Notes: generated from the letters alone by a model not told the origin. DNA of 8,580 nucleotides from Candidatus Hecatellales archaeon ex4484_218 (GCA_002254975.1 NJEB01000012.1:1-8580); one strand, 5' to 3'; positions 1 to 6,582 are shown, counted from the first letter of the stretch. Program-made: numbers and translations.

Positions 1-1474
1 CTAAATATTGTTTTTCATCCGGTATCATAGATAAATTTTCAAAGTAGTATTCGTACAGATTTTTTAGTTTTTGTGGTCTAAGAAAAACCTGGTCTTCAAA
101 GGATACCCAAGCAATTCTTGGATATCTTGTATGCATATACAATAAAACTTTCTCTAAGTCTTCTTTTGATAGATTCCTGTAGGGGTAAGCTTCTTTGAAC
201 ATCATCAAAACTTCATCATAATACCATCTTTTTTTCTGGGTTAGAAGCCCAGCAATTTGGTGGGCTAAAGCATCATAAGGTTTTTCAGGGATGATTACAG
301 GTTCAAGCTCATCGTTTAAGGCTTTTCTAGCAATAACCATAGCCTCCAACGTATCATCAGCATCAATCGTCATAATTACTCCTTTTGGAATCCTACCAAT
401 CCTATGACCACTTCTACCAACCCTTTGAACAAGTCTAGTTACTTGTCTAGGTGAATTGTACTGAATTACAAGGTCTATTCTACCAACATCAATTCCTAAT
501 TCAAGGGAGGAAGTACATACAAGACCTTTAAGTTCTCCTTCCTTCAAACCTTTTTCAGCCCATATTCTTGAAGGTTTAGATAAACTTCCATGATGAATAC
601 TTACAGGATAATCTACATCCCAAACCTTAAACCTTGAAGCTAAAACTTCGGCTATAGACCTTGTATTGGTAAAAAGCAAAACAGACTTATGTTTTTCGAT
701 AAGCTCCTTCATAACTCTAAGTCTTGCAGCAACCTCTGGATGAGTATAAAGTTTTGTTGAAATTACATAGTCTTCTTTGGATGGCTTAGCATAAATTATT
801 TGAAGTTTAACATCCCGAGCAATAGGAACCTTAACAATTTTACATTCCCTATTGGTTCCAACAAGAAATTTTGCAACTTTTTCAGGTGAACCTATAGTTG
901 CAGATAAACCTACAACCTGAAAATCTTTTCCAACAATCCATCTAAGTCTTTCAAGCCCAAGAGAAAGTTGACTTCCACGTTTATCACATGCAAGCTCATG
1001 AACCTCATCCACAATCACCCATCTAACCGTTCTTAAATGTTTACGCATAATTTTTCCTGGAAGAATAGCCTGTAAAGTTTCAGGTGTTGTTATTAACATG
1101 TCTGGTGGTCTTCTAGCTTGCTTACTTCTTTCTGTTATACTGGTATCCCCATGTCTAACAGCAACATTAACATCTAGTTTTTTACACCACCATTCAAGTC
1201 TTTCCATTAAATCCCTGTTTAAAGCTCTTAAAGGTGTTACATAAAGAATTTTTATTCCAGGTTTTTGTTTTTCAGGTGAGGTAATAAACATATTTAGAAT
1301 GGGAAGGATGGCTGCTTCTGTTTTCCCTGTTGCTGTTGGTGCGATCAGTAAAACATTTTCTCCCTTAAGAATTAATGGTATAGCCTTTTTCTGAGGTTCT
1401 GTTGGTGTTTGAAATCCCTTTTCCTCAATAGCTTTCCGGAGAGGTTTTGCAAGCAAAGAAAACACTGAGTTCAT
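1..1474 (-). CDS. lhr: Lhr-type superfamily 2 DNA/RNA helicase, N-terminal 491 residues (partial)
   Basis: ATP-dependent helicase of the large helicase-related (Lhr) family, which in archaea is linked to DNA repair and nucleic-acid remodelling. The reading frame starts at ATG 1474 and is open to the window edge, so the C-terminal part is outside; complete Lhr proteins are usually around 850-950 residues. Motifs in order: Q-motif region near residues 21-33 (FQTPTEPQKKAIP), Walker A APTATGKT at 45-52, TTPETL at 129-134, DEVH box at 156-159, SAT at 191-193, LLFTNTRS at 266-273, CTSSLELGIDVG at 320-331, and QRVGRSGHR at 350-358, which is typical of Lhr. After the two RecA-like domains, residues about 390-491 look like the start of the winged-helix and Lhr-specific region. 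No alternative in-frame start lies just upstream, and the ribosome binding site is weak (AAGG about 15 bases before ATG). I am confident of the Lhr family but not of the aLhr1/aLhr2 subgroup. Confidence 0.93.
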   Translation of the reverse strand, partial: MNSVFSLLAKPLRKAIEEKGFQTPTEPQKKAIPLILKGENVLLIAPTATGKTEAAILPILNMFITSPEKQKPGIKILYVTPLRALNRDLMERLEWWCKKLDVNVAVRHGDTSITERSKQARRPPDMLITTPETLQAILPGKIMRKHLRTVRWVIVDEVHELACDKRGSQLSLGLERLRWIVGKDFQVVGLSATIGSPEKVAKFLVGTNRECKIVKVPIARDVKLQIIYAKPSKEDYVISTKLYTHPEVAARLRVMKELIEKHKSVLLFTNTRSIAEVLASRFKVWDVDYPVSIHHGSLSKPSRIWAEKGLKEGELKGLVCTSSLELGIDVGRIDLVIQYNSPRQVTRLVQRVGRSGHRIGRIPKGVIMTIDADDTLEAMVIARKALNDELEPVIIPEKPYDALAHQIAGLLTQKKRWYYDEVLMMFKEAYPYRNLSKEDLEKVLLYMHTRYPRIAWVSFEDQVFLRPQKLKNLYEYYFENLSMIPDEKQYL

Positions 1475-1512
1475 TTTTAATTCAACTAACCTTAAAAAGA
1501 AAAGGTAAATCC

Positions 1513-1521
1513 TATAATAAA
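1513..1521 (-). promoter_or_regulatory. Possible TATA box of the Lhr helicase gene
   Basis: Read on the minus strand this is TTTATTATA, a TATA-like element in the 88-base gap between the helicase start and the Fe-S pseudogene. With the usual archaeal spacing of about 26 bases, transcription would begin near 1491, giving a leader of about 17 bases. The region is very A+T rich, so similar strings are expected by chance, and another (TTTAAATTTTTAAG) lies at about 1550-1565. Confidence 0.3.
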
Positions 1522-1562
1522 AACACTAACTTAAGAATTTAGCATATCTTTTACTTAAAAAT

Positions 1563-1801
1563 TTAAAGTTTACTTTTTTGTTTTAGAATTGGATATGCTT
1601 TAATACATAAACCACAAACATCCAAACCTAAAACTTTGAAAAGATAATGATAACATTTTTCTTTGTTAATTCTCCAACCTTCAACCGGATTATAAACAGG
1701 ATTATCCAAAGCTTTAACTGGACAAATTTTTATACATTCCAACCAAACATGCACCTTTATCCTTAGCAAACTGTTTTATTTTTTTCTGTTAAATCATCCA
1801 A
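1563..1801 (-). pseudogene. Decayed 4Fe-4S ferredoxin-domain protein (QueG / reductive-dehalogenase-like), internally deleted and frameshifted
   Basis: A gene remnant in three pieces. A TTG start at 1801 begins MDDLTEK. The frame must then drop one base in an A7 run (1779-1785) to continue as IKQFAKDKGACLVG, ending at 1738. That stretch resembles the usual N-terminus of archaeal epoxyqueuosine-reductase/reductive-dehalogenase-like Fe-S proteins. It then runs directly, in another frame, into a C-terminal ferredoxin piece: CIKICPVKAL (end of one cluster motif), then WRINKEKC, then CGLCIKAYP, with stop TAA at 1565-1563. In that last motif the expected Cys is Tyr (TAT rather than TGT), so the second cluster is incomplete. 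The catalytic middle, probably well over 100 residues in relatives, is missing. The open piece from 1769 (68 codons from a TTG) could be translated, but half a cluster motif and a lost Cys argue against function. Family assignment comes from motif recognition alone. Confidence 0.72.
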
Positions 1802-1849
1802 GAATTTTAACCTTAAGTATTTATTTTTTCCGAAACTGTTTTATTTTTT
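1768..1849. repeat. 17-bp direct repeat, two copies
   Basis: The string AAACTGTTTTATTTTTT occurs at 1768-1784 and again at 1833-1849, 65 bases apart. The first copy lies inside the Fe-S pseudogene and the second in the leader of the signal peptidase gene. It may be a trace of local duplication or slippage, or coincidence in T-rich DNA. The flanks do not extend the match. Confidence 0.5.
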
Positions 1850-1876
1850 GTTTCCAATTTAAAGGAGACGAAGGGG
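1818..1876 (+). promoter_or_regulatory. Candidate promoter and ribosome binding sites for signal peptidase I
   Basis: A TATTTATT string at 1818-1825 would place transcription start near 1848-1850 and give a leader of about 40 bases. Two Shine-Dalgarno-like stretches follow: AAGGAG at 1862-1867 (21 bases before ATG, too far) and AAGGGG at 1871-1876 (12 bases before ATG, long but usable). Another A+T-rich string (TTTAAAG near 1858-1864) would instead imply an almost leaderless transcript. I cannot choose between them. Confidence 0.25.
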
Positions 1877-1888
1877 TAAATATCTAAT

Positions 1889-2497
1889 ATGCAACATGAA
1901 GCTAAACCTAAAAACTCCGGTAAACAGGTAAAAGGATGGGGTGACTTTTTAGCTGTTGTGGTTATTTTTGTTGTTTTTATTGGAGGATGGTTTGGTTTAA
2001 TCTATCTTTTAGGTACAGAAAGCCCTGTAACGGTTGTTGATGGGACAAGTATGTATCCAACCTTAAAAAAAGGAGACCTAGTAATCATTAAAGGAGCTTC
2101 AGAAGATGAATTAATTAAAGATTTTAAAAATGCGAAAACTTACATGGATAGGCCAATTATAGTTTTTTATTCCCCCAGTGGTAAACGTATAATCCATAGG
2201 ATTTACAGTCTAAAATATGATGGAAATGGAAACTTTTTAGGTTTTATAACTAAGGGAGATAACAATCCAACTCCTGACCCATACCTAGTTACCACCAACA
2301 AAATTATTGGGAAAGTTATCTTTGGACCTATTCATTATTTAGGTTTAATTGTTTTGTTTATACGTTCACCTTTTGGTTTTTTTGTAGTAGCATTCTCAAT
2401 AATTGTTTTGGCTGTTTGGATAGTTATAGATGAAGTTAATAAATATCTTAAAAAGTCTAAAGGAAAGGAAAATTCTAACTCCTTATATAATGGTTAA
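1889..2497 (+). CDS. Archaeal type I signal peptidase (S26B, Sec11-like)
   Basis: Membrane serine protease that removes N-terminal signal peptides from secreted proteins on the outer face of the membrane; 202 residues. The nucleophile motif GTSMYPTL puts the catalytic Ser at 54. The general base is His103 in IIHRI, as in archaeal and ER Sec11 enzymes, rather than the Lys of bacterial LepB. The conserved GDNNPTPDP block supplies acidic residues Asp124 and Asp130. A cytoplasmic basic N-terminus precedes a membrane segment at about 20-41. A long hydrophobic stretch at about 148-182 forms one or two C-terminal membrane segments and ends in a Lys-rich tail. An in-frame TAA at 1877-1879 fixes ATG 1889 as the earliest start. 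TBP follows after 51 bases, and the last codons overlap that gene's probable TATA box. Confidence 0.93.
   Translation: MQHEAKPKNSGKQVKGWGDFLAVVVIFVVFIGGWFGLIYLLGTESPVTVVDGTSMYPTLKKGDLVIIKGASEDELIKDFKNAKTYMDRPIIVFYSPSGKRIIHRIYSLKYDGNGNFLGFITKGDNNPTPDPYLVTTNKIIGKVIFGPIHYLGLIVLFIRSPFGFFVVAFSIIVLAVWIVIDEVNKYLKKSKGKENSNSLYNG
2483..2490 (+). promoter_or_regulatory. TATA box, probable tbp promoter
   Basis: TTATATAA, a close match to the archaeal TATA consensus, lies inside the last codons of the signal peptidase gene. Normal spacing of about 26 bases predicts a start site near 2512-2514. That gives a leader of about 36 bases carrying the AAGGAGG site of tbp, and the geometry is good. TBP would bind its own promoter, so simple autoregulation is possible, but this is inference. 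Confidence 0.5.
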
Positions 2498-2534
2498 AAA
2501 CATTTTATCCTAATGTGTTGGATGGAGAAAGTTT

Positions 2535-2541
2535 AAGGAGG
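2535..2541 (+). promoter_or_regulatory. Shine-Dalgarno site that fixes the TTG start of tbp
   Basis: AAGGAGG lies 7 bases before TTG 2549. The nearby ATG at 2542 is in another frame and meets a stop after four codons, so the TTG is the start. Confidence 0.8.
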
Positions 2542-2548
2542 ATGTTTT

Positions 2549-3109
2549 TTGTCTAAACCAAAACCAGTTATAACGATTGAAAATGTGGTTGCTTCAGCTT
2601 CCCTTGAACATCCAGTAGACTTGGATGCGATAACCAAACTTTTTCCTACAGCAGAATACAGACCTGAACAATTTCCAGGACTTGTTTTTAGACTTAAAAA
2701 ACCTAAAACAGCAACTTTAATTTTTAACTCTGGAAAAATGGTTTGCACTGGAGCTAAATCTGAAACCCAAGCAATTAAGGCTGTGGATAAGGTAATAAGG
2801 GAGCTTAAAAATCGTGGAATAGTTATCATGGGTAAACCTAAAACTCAAATTCAAAACATTGTTGCATCAGCAAGTTTAGGTGGAAGAATAGACCTTGAAA
2901 AAGCAACCTATAAATTATCCAAAACTATGTATGAGCCTGAACAATTTCCAGGATTAATCCATAGAATGGATGAACCTAAGGTTGTAATCCTACTTTTTGC
3001 AAGTGGAAAGCTTGTATGTACTGGTGCCAAAAAGGAAGAAGAAGTTTATCGGGCTGTAAACAAACTTCATAAAACTCTTGAGGGAGAAGGAATAATCTAC
3101 TATGAATAA
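2549..3109 (+). CDS. tbp: TATA-binding protein (TBP), archaeal general transcription factor
   Basis: Binds the TATA box in the minor groove, bends it, and recruits TFB and RNA polymerase. At 186 residues it is normal length for archaea. It is built from two direct repeats, residues about 8-93 and 99-184; by eye about 40 of 86 aligned positions are identical. Both halves carry NxVASASL, PEQFPGL and SGK[ML]VCTGAK. The four DNA-intercalating phenylalanines are all present: Phe42 and Phe59 in the first half, Phe133 and Phe150 in the second. The C-terminus ends YYE, without the long acidic tail of some archaeal TBPs. The start is TTG with a strong Shine-Dalgarno site 7 bases upstream. It probably has its own promoter and may also be read through from signal peptidase. 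DUF1464 follows after 51 bases. Confidence 0.97.
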   Translation: MSKPKPVITIENVVASASLEHPVDLDAITKLFPTAEYRPEQFPGLVFRLKKPKTATLIFNSGKMVCTGAKSETQAIKAVDKVIRELKNRGIVIMGKPKTQIQNIVASASLGGRIDLEKATYKLSKTMYEPEQFPGLIHRMDEPKVVILLFASGKLVCTGAKKEEEVYRAVNKLHKTLEGEGIIYYE

Positions 3110-3160
3110 ACCTATTCCTTTTTACCTTTGAATGAAAGTTTAAGTTTCGGATGATAAACC

Positions 3161-4255
3161 GTGGTAAGGGTTGCTGGAGTAGACCCTGGAACAAAAAGTT
3201 TTGATGTTTGCGGTTTAGAAAATGGAAAACTTATCCTAGCTCAACAAATCTCAACCAAAAAAATTCTGAAAAACCCGGATTTACTTATTAAAACCTTAAA
3301 AAACTACAACTTTGATTTAATTGTTGGGCCTTCAGGTTATGGTTTACCTCTAACTCAGCTTAACAAGACTAGTAGGTATGAAATTTTTAAGTTAAGCCTA
3401 ATCAAACCATCAGATAAAAAATTAAAACCTCAAATTGGGCTTAGAAATGTTTTATTAAAACTTAAAAATTCAGGTTTAAATGTTTACATGATTCCAAGCG
3501 TAAAACATTTGCCGACAGTACCCACCCATAGAAAGATTAACAAGGTTGATATGGGAACAGCTGATAAGGTTTGTTGTGCAGCTTTAGCCATCCAAAATCA
3601 AGCTAAACATTACAATCTAACCTACCAAGAAACTTCATTTATTCTTGTTGAGTTAGGATTTGGCTATAATGCTTTTTTGGCTGTAGAAAAAGGGAAAATT
3701 GTTGATGGGATAGGTGGAACCTTAAGCCATATCGGTTTTTTATCCCAAGGTTTTTTTGATGGGGAGTTAGCTTACTTGTTAGGTAGAATAACTAAACCTA
3801 TGCTTTCTATGGGTGGTGCAGCCTTCATTGCAGGTATGAGAAAACCAAATCCAGAAAAATTTATGGAAAAAATCGACAAAAATAAAAGGTTTAGTTTAGC
3901 ATGGGAAGCTTACCTTGAAGGAATTGAAAAAGATGTTTTAATTTTAAAAGCTTCAATCAAAAATCCTAGAGAAATACTGGTTTCAGGAAGATTTGTAAAA
4001 ATCGAGAAAGCTTATAAAGAAATTTCAAGTAGGCTTTCATCCTATGGGAAGGTTAGAAAACTTGAAGGTTTTACATTTAAAGTTAAGGAAGCTGCTCAAG
4101 GTGCAGCGTTAATAGCTGATGGTTTAGCTGGAGGAAAATATAAAAACCTTGTTGAATGCATGGAAATAAAAAAGGCCAAAGGAGGCTTTTTAGATTACAT
4201 TTACCAGGCAAACATTAAAAAGTTAAGTAAAATGTTTTATGAGGATATGGTGTAG
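3161..4255 (+). CDS. DUF1464 family protein, predicted ASKHA-fold (butyrate kinase-like) kinase
   Basis: 364 residues, matching the archaeal DUF1464 family, which is annotated as a predicted butyrate kinase-like protein but whose substrate is, to my knowledge, not established. The sequence fits an ASKHA (acetate kinase/Hsp70/actin) fold. The first phosphate motif GVDPGTKSFDVCGL lies at residues 6-19 and the family motif VDMGTADKVCCA at 129-140. A second Gly-rich loop is at about 164-187 (ELGFGYNAFLA, then DGIGGTLSH). ILVSGRF at 272-278 and AAQGAALIADGLAGG at 311-325 resemble the adenosine-side elements. The start is GTG 3161; the ATG at 3151 is out of frame, and no strong ribosome binding site is visible. 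The stop TAG at 4253-4255 is only 3 bases from the flippase start, so the two are very likely cotranscribed. That hints at an envelope or lipid link but does not prove one. Confidence 0.85.
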   Translation: MVRVAGVDPGTKSFDVCGLENGKLILAQQISTKKILKNPDLLIKTLKNYNFDLIVGPSGYGLPLTQLNKTSRYEIFKLSLIKPSDKKLKPQIGLRNVLLKLKNSGLNVYMIPSVKHLPTVPTHRKINKVDMGTADKVCCAALAIQNQAKHYNLTYQETSFILVELGFGYNAFLAVEKGKIVDGIGGTLSHIGFLSQGFFDGELAYLLGRITKPMLSMGGAAFIAGMRKPNPEKFMEKIDKNKRFSLAWEAYLEGIEKDVLILKASIKNPREILVSGRFVKIEKAYKEISSRLSSYGKVRKLEGFTFKVKEAAQGAALIADGLAGGKYKNLVECMEIKKAKGGFLDYIYQANIKKLSKMFYEDMV

Positions 4256-4258
4256 TTT

Positions 4259-5839
4259 TTGGCTGAAGAAGATATTCTTGTTAGAGCTGCAAGAGGAACT
4301 GGTGCTTTAGGTAGCCAAAACATTTTAACCTCCATTCTAGGTTTAGTTTTTTTCATGTTTTTTGCAAGAATTGTTAGTAAGACTGAGATGGGAGTTTATG
4401 GTGCTGTTTTTTTAGTTTATACTATTTTAACTTATGTTGGTTGTTTAGGTTTAAATTTTGCTGCATCCCATTTTATACCCCATTTTTATGGAAAAAATAA
4501 AATCAAAAAAATACATCTAACAATAAAATACATTTTGGCTATTTCGGTTATTTCAGCAGGCATCATTTGTTTTATTCAAATATTTTTTGCTGAAAATTTT
4601 TCCTTCCTACTTTTTGGAACAGAAAAATATGGGAATCTTTTTTGGATTACTGCTTTTGCTGTTCTTTTAACCATTATAGGTTTGGTTTTTGATGGATTTC
4701 TTAGTGGTTTCCAAAAATTTGAAAGTTTAGCATTGTTTAGGCTTACATCTCAAATTTTAAGGGTTGGAGTTACAATTTGGCTTTTACTGCTTGGTGTAGG
4801 TGTTGCAGCAGTTTTTATGGGTTGGATTGTTTTTTATCTTCTATTTACTGTTTTAGCGATATTTTTGATTTTAAAAACTATTTTAAAATTTAAAGTAGAA
4901 AAGGATGAAAATGACCCTTTTCAACCAAAAATTCTTGTTGCCTTTTCATTACCCATGATGGTTTATCAGCTTGTTACTTATCTTTCAGATTCTGTTGATA
5001 GATTTATTGTTTTGGAGTTTTTAGGAACAGAATCTTTAGGAATTTATACTGTTACTTTAATGGTGGTAGGCACCGTGATAATGATTGTGGTTACATCCCT
5101 ACTTATAACCTTAATCCCAGGATTAAGCGAAATCCATGCAAGAACAGGTTTAGATAAAATTTCTAATTCAATTAGAATTTCAAGCCGATATATAGCCATG
5201 GTTTTTATTCCGATTTGTTTAGGTTTAGCTGTTTTATCACCTTTAGCTATCCATATTCTTGCAGGTTTAACCTATTGGGAATCAATCCTACCTCTTTCAA
5301 TTGTATGTATAGGTTTAAGTTTTTACGGTTTTTCAGCAACAATCATTTCAGCATTAGCAGCAATAGGTAAAACTTTAAGAGTTGCAGTTGCAGTTTTACT
5401 GGCAGCCTTAACAGAGTTTGGTTTTTGTGTTTTTTTAATACCTTTAATGGGTGTTGTTGGTGCGGCTGTAAGCAGAACCCTAATGTATATTTTAATGTTT
5501 GGTTTACTAGTTTTTTTAACCTCAAAAATTGTTCAAATCAATTTTGATACATCTGCTTTATGGAAAAGTAGTGTATCCGCAGTTATTATGGCTTCCTTAC
5601 TTTTTCCATTAGCCTTTTACACCAAGTATAGTTTGATTTTACTTCCTTTTTACATTATTTTTGGTTTGATTGTTTATGGTTTAATCTTAATAATGCTTAA
5701 AACCTTAAACTTTAAAGATTTAAGATTTATTGCAAAAATTTTCCCTAAAGGTGAAATTTTAGCTGAAAAAGCTTTAAGGATAATTAAAAGGTCACCTAAA
5801 TTTTCTAGGTTTGCTAAAAAATTTTTAGAAGAAGAATAA
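4259..5839 (+). CDS. MOP-superfamily polysaccharide/lipid-linked oligosaccharide flippase (Wzx/RfbX-like)
   Basis: 526-residue integral membrane protein with about 14 hydrophobic segments along its whole length, the size and layout of polysaccharide-biosynthesis transporters (COG2244). Such proteins flip lipid-linked glycans across the membrane, in archaea for N-glycosylation of surface proteins or for exopolysaccharide. The N-terminal block with GSQNILTSILG followed by FFARIVSKTEMGVYGAVFL is the usual start of the family. SDSVDRFIVLEFLG near residue 245-258 and GLSFYGFSATIISALAAIGK, with a Gly/Ala-rich pattern, mark the second half. The tail is basic (KRSPKFSRFAKKF). The start is TTG 4259; GTG at 4250 is in frame but followed at once by TAG. 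GAGG at 4241-4244 is a distant ribosome binding site, so translation is probably coupled to DUF1464. No glycosyltransferase gene is visible nearby, so the substrate is unknown. Confidence 0.88.
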   Translation: MAEEDILVRAARGTGALGSQNILTSILGLVFFMFFARIVSKTEMGVYGAVFLVYTILTYVGCLGLNFAASHFIPHFYGKNKIKKIHLTIKYILAISVISAGIICFIQIFFAENFSFLLFGTEKYGNLFWITAFAVLLTIIGLVFDGFLSGFQKFESLALFRLTSQILRVGVTIWLLLLGVGVAAVFMGWIVFYLLFTVLAIFLILKTILKFKVEKDENDPFQPKILVAFSLPMMVYQLVTYLSDSVDRFIVLEFLGTESLGIYTVTLMVVGTVIMIVVTSLLITLIPGLSEIHARTGLDKISNSIRISSRYIAMVFIPICLGLAVLSPLAIHILAGLTYWESILPLSIVCIGLSFYGFSATIISALAAIGKTLRVAVAVLLAALTEFGFCVFLIPLMGVVGAAVSRTLMYILMFGLLVFLTSKIVQINFDTSALWKSSVSAVIMASLLFPLAFYTKYSLILLPFYIIFGLIVYGLILIMLKTLNFKDLRFIAKIFPKGEILAEKALRIIKRSPKFSRFAKKFLEEE

Positions 5840-5843
5840 ACCC

Positions 5844-6479
5844 TTAAGTTAAAGATATTTTCTTTCTTGATAAAACAGTTTGAGATACAAGCTTAAAAAT
5901 ATCCAATTTTTTTTCTTCTTCAAGAATTTTGTCTAAGTCTGCTTTGGTTGCTGGCTTGGGAGGATTAACCAAACATGAAACAGCCTTTTCAATTGAAATT
6001 TTATAGGTTCCTATTTTTTCAGCTATTCGAACTGTTTCTTCCTTATTTAAACCTATTAGGGGTCTTAAAACAGGAAGTTTAACAGCTTTGTCCTCCACAA
6101 AAATATTTTGAAGAGTTTGACTAGCAACTTGACCCAAACTTTCACCAGTAACCAAACCTGAAGCCTTAATTATTTCTGAAAATCTTTCAGCAACCCTGAA
6201 CATTAACCTACGGCAAAGAATACAAGTAAATTTTCTTGCACATTTTTCAGAAATTTCTTTAAGATTTTCACCATGAGGAAAAATATAGGCTTCTTTAATG
6301 TTTAAATGTTCTCCAAGTTTCCTAATACATGCTAAAGCTTTTTCTTTAGCTTTTTCCTCAGCAAAAGGTTGATTGTCAAAATAAATTGGAACTACCCTAA
6401 TCTTTTTAAGTTTTCCAATTAGGTAAGCTGCAACAGGTGAATCTATTCCTCCTGAAATTAAGGCTAAAACTTTTTGCAT
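5844..6479 (-). CDS. Stand-alone ThiI-type PP-loop sulfurtransferase domain (no THUMP)
   Basis: 211 residues that match only the adenylation (AANH/PP-loop) half of ThiI, the enzyme that makes 4-thiouridine at tRNA position 8 and feeds sulfur to thiamine synthesis in some organisms. The PP-loop is SGGIDSP at residues 9-15. ThiI signatures follow: CxxCRR at 86-91, TGESLGQVASQTL at 111-123, PVLRPLIG at 136-143, and IGTYKIS then SCLVNPPKP at 156-176. Cys86 and Cys89 plus Cys169 correspond to the three cysteines reported to hold an Fe-S cluster in methanogen ThiI. The NFLD and THUMP tRNA-binding domains are absent, and the ATG at 6479 begins right at the PP-loop, so this is a separate short protein rather than a truncated gene. 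tRNA binding would need a partner, or the target differs. A hairpin sits just upstream of the start. It converges with the flippase, 4 bases apart. Confidence 0.88.
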   Translation of the reverse strand: MQKVLALISGGIDSPVAAYLIGKLKKIRVVPIYFDNQPFAEEKAKEKALACIRKLGEHLNIKEAYIFPHGENLKEISEKCARKFTCILCRRLMFRVAERFSEIIKASGLVTGESLGQVASQTLQNIFVEDKAVKLPVLRPLIGLNKEETVRIAEKIGTYKISIEKAVSCLVNPPKPATKADLDKILEEEKKLDIFKLVSQTVLSRKKISLT

Positions 6480-6482
6480 ATG

Positions 6483-6520
6483 AAAATTCCCTAAACCTTT
6501 ATTGTTTAAGGTAGAATTTT
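6483..6520 (-). promoter_or_regulatory. Imperfect inverted repeat (hairpin) in the leader of the thiI-like gene
   Basis: Arms 6483-6496 and 6504-6520 pair over 14 base pairs: AAAATTC with GAATTTT, CC with GG, TAAAC with GTTTA. There is a one-base bulge (6509), a two-base bulge (6512-6513) and a 7-base loop. On the minus-strand transcript the stem ends 3 bases before the ATG at 6479 and pairs up the only GG-rich ribosome-binding candidate. It could hinder translation or serve as a protein-binding dyad between the divergent genes. Confidence 0.5.
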
Positions 6521-6542
6521 AGGATGTTTATTTTCCGGATAG

Positions 6543-6550
6543 TTTTATAA
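6543..6550. promoter_or_regulatory. TATA box in the divergent thiI-like / dehydratase-like intergenic region, usable on both strands
   Basis: TTTTATAA on the plus strand reads TTATAAAA on the minus strand; both are good archaeal TATA boxes. On the plus strand, normal spacing predicts a start near 6572, just ahead of the GGAGGG site. On the minus strand it predicts a start near 6520, at the outer edge of the hairpin. One box could serve both genes, or only one of them. Confidence 0.45.
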
Positions 6551-6576
6551 CCATTGATTAATTTAGTATTATTATT

Positions 6577-6582
6577 GGAGGG
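6577..6582 (+). promoter_or_regulatory. Shine-Dalgarno site that fixes the start of the dehydratase-like gene
   Basis: GGAGGG lies 7 bases before ATG 6590. This favours that start over the upstream in-frame TTG at 6554, which would place the site inside the coding region. Confidence 0.8.

Noticed and set aside
176..220. TGATGA strings on the minus strand resembling C/D-box guide RNA motifs
   Set aside because: They encode the YYDEVLMM segment of the helicase, and no paired C/D, C'/D' arrangement is visible.
1489..1506. ACCTT/AAGGT inverted repeat upstream of the helicase gene
   Set aside because: Only 5 base pairs with an A-rich loop; expected by chance here and too weak to call a terminator or operator.
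2533..2829. 98-codon minus-strand open frame opposite tbp
   Set aside because: It is fully antisense to a certain gene, has no recognisable domain, and its composition is what the complement of an A+T-rich gene gives.
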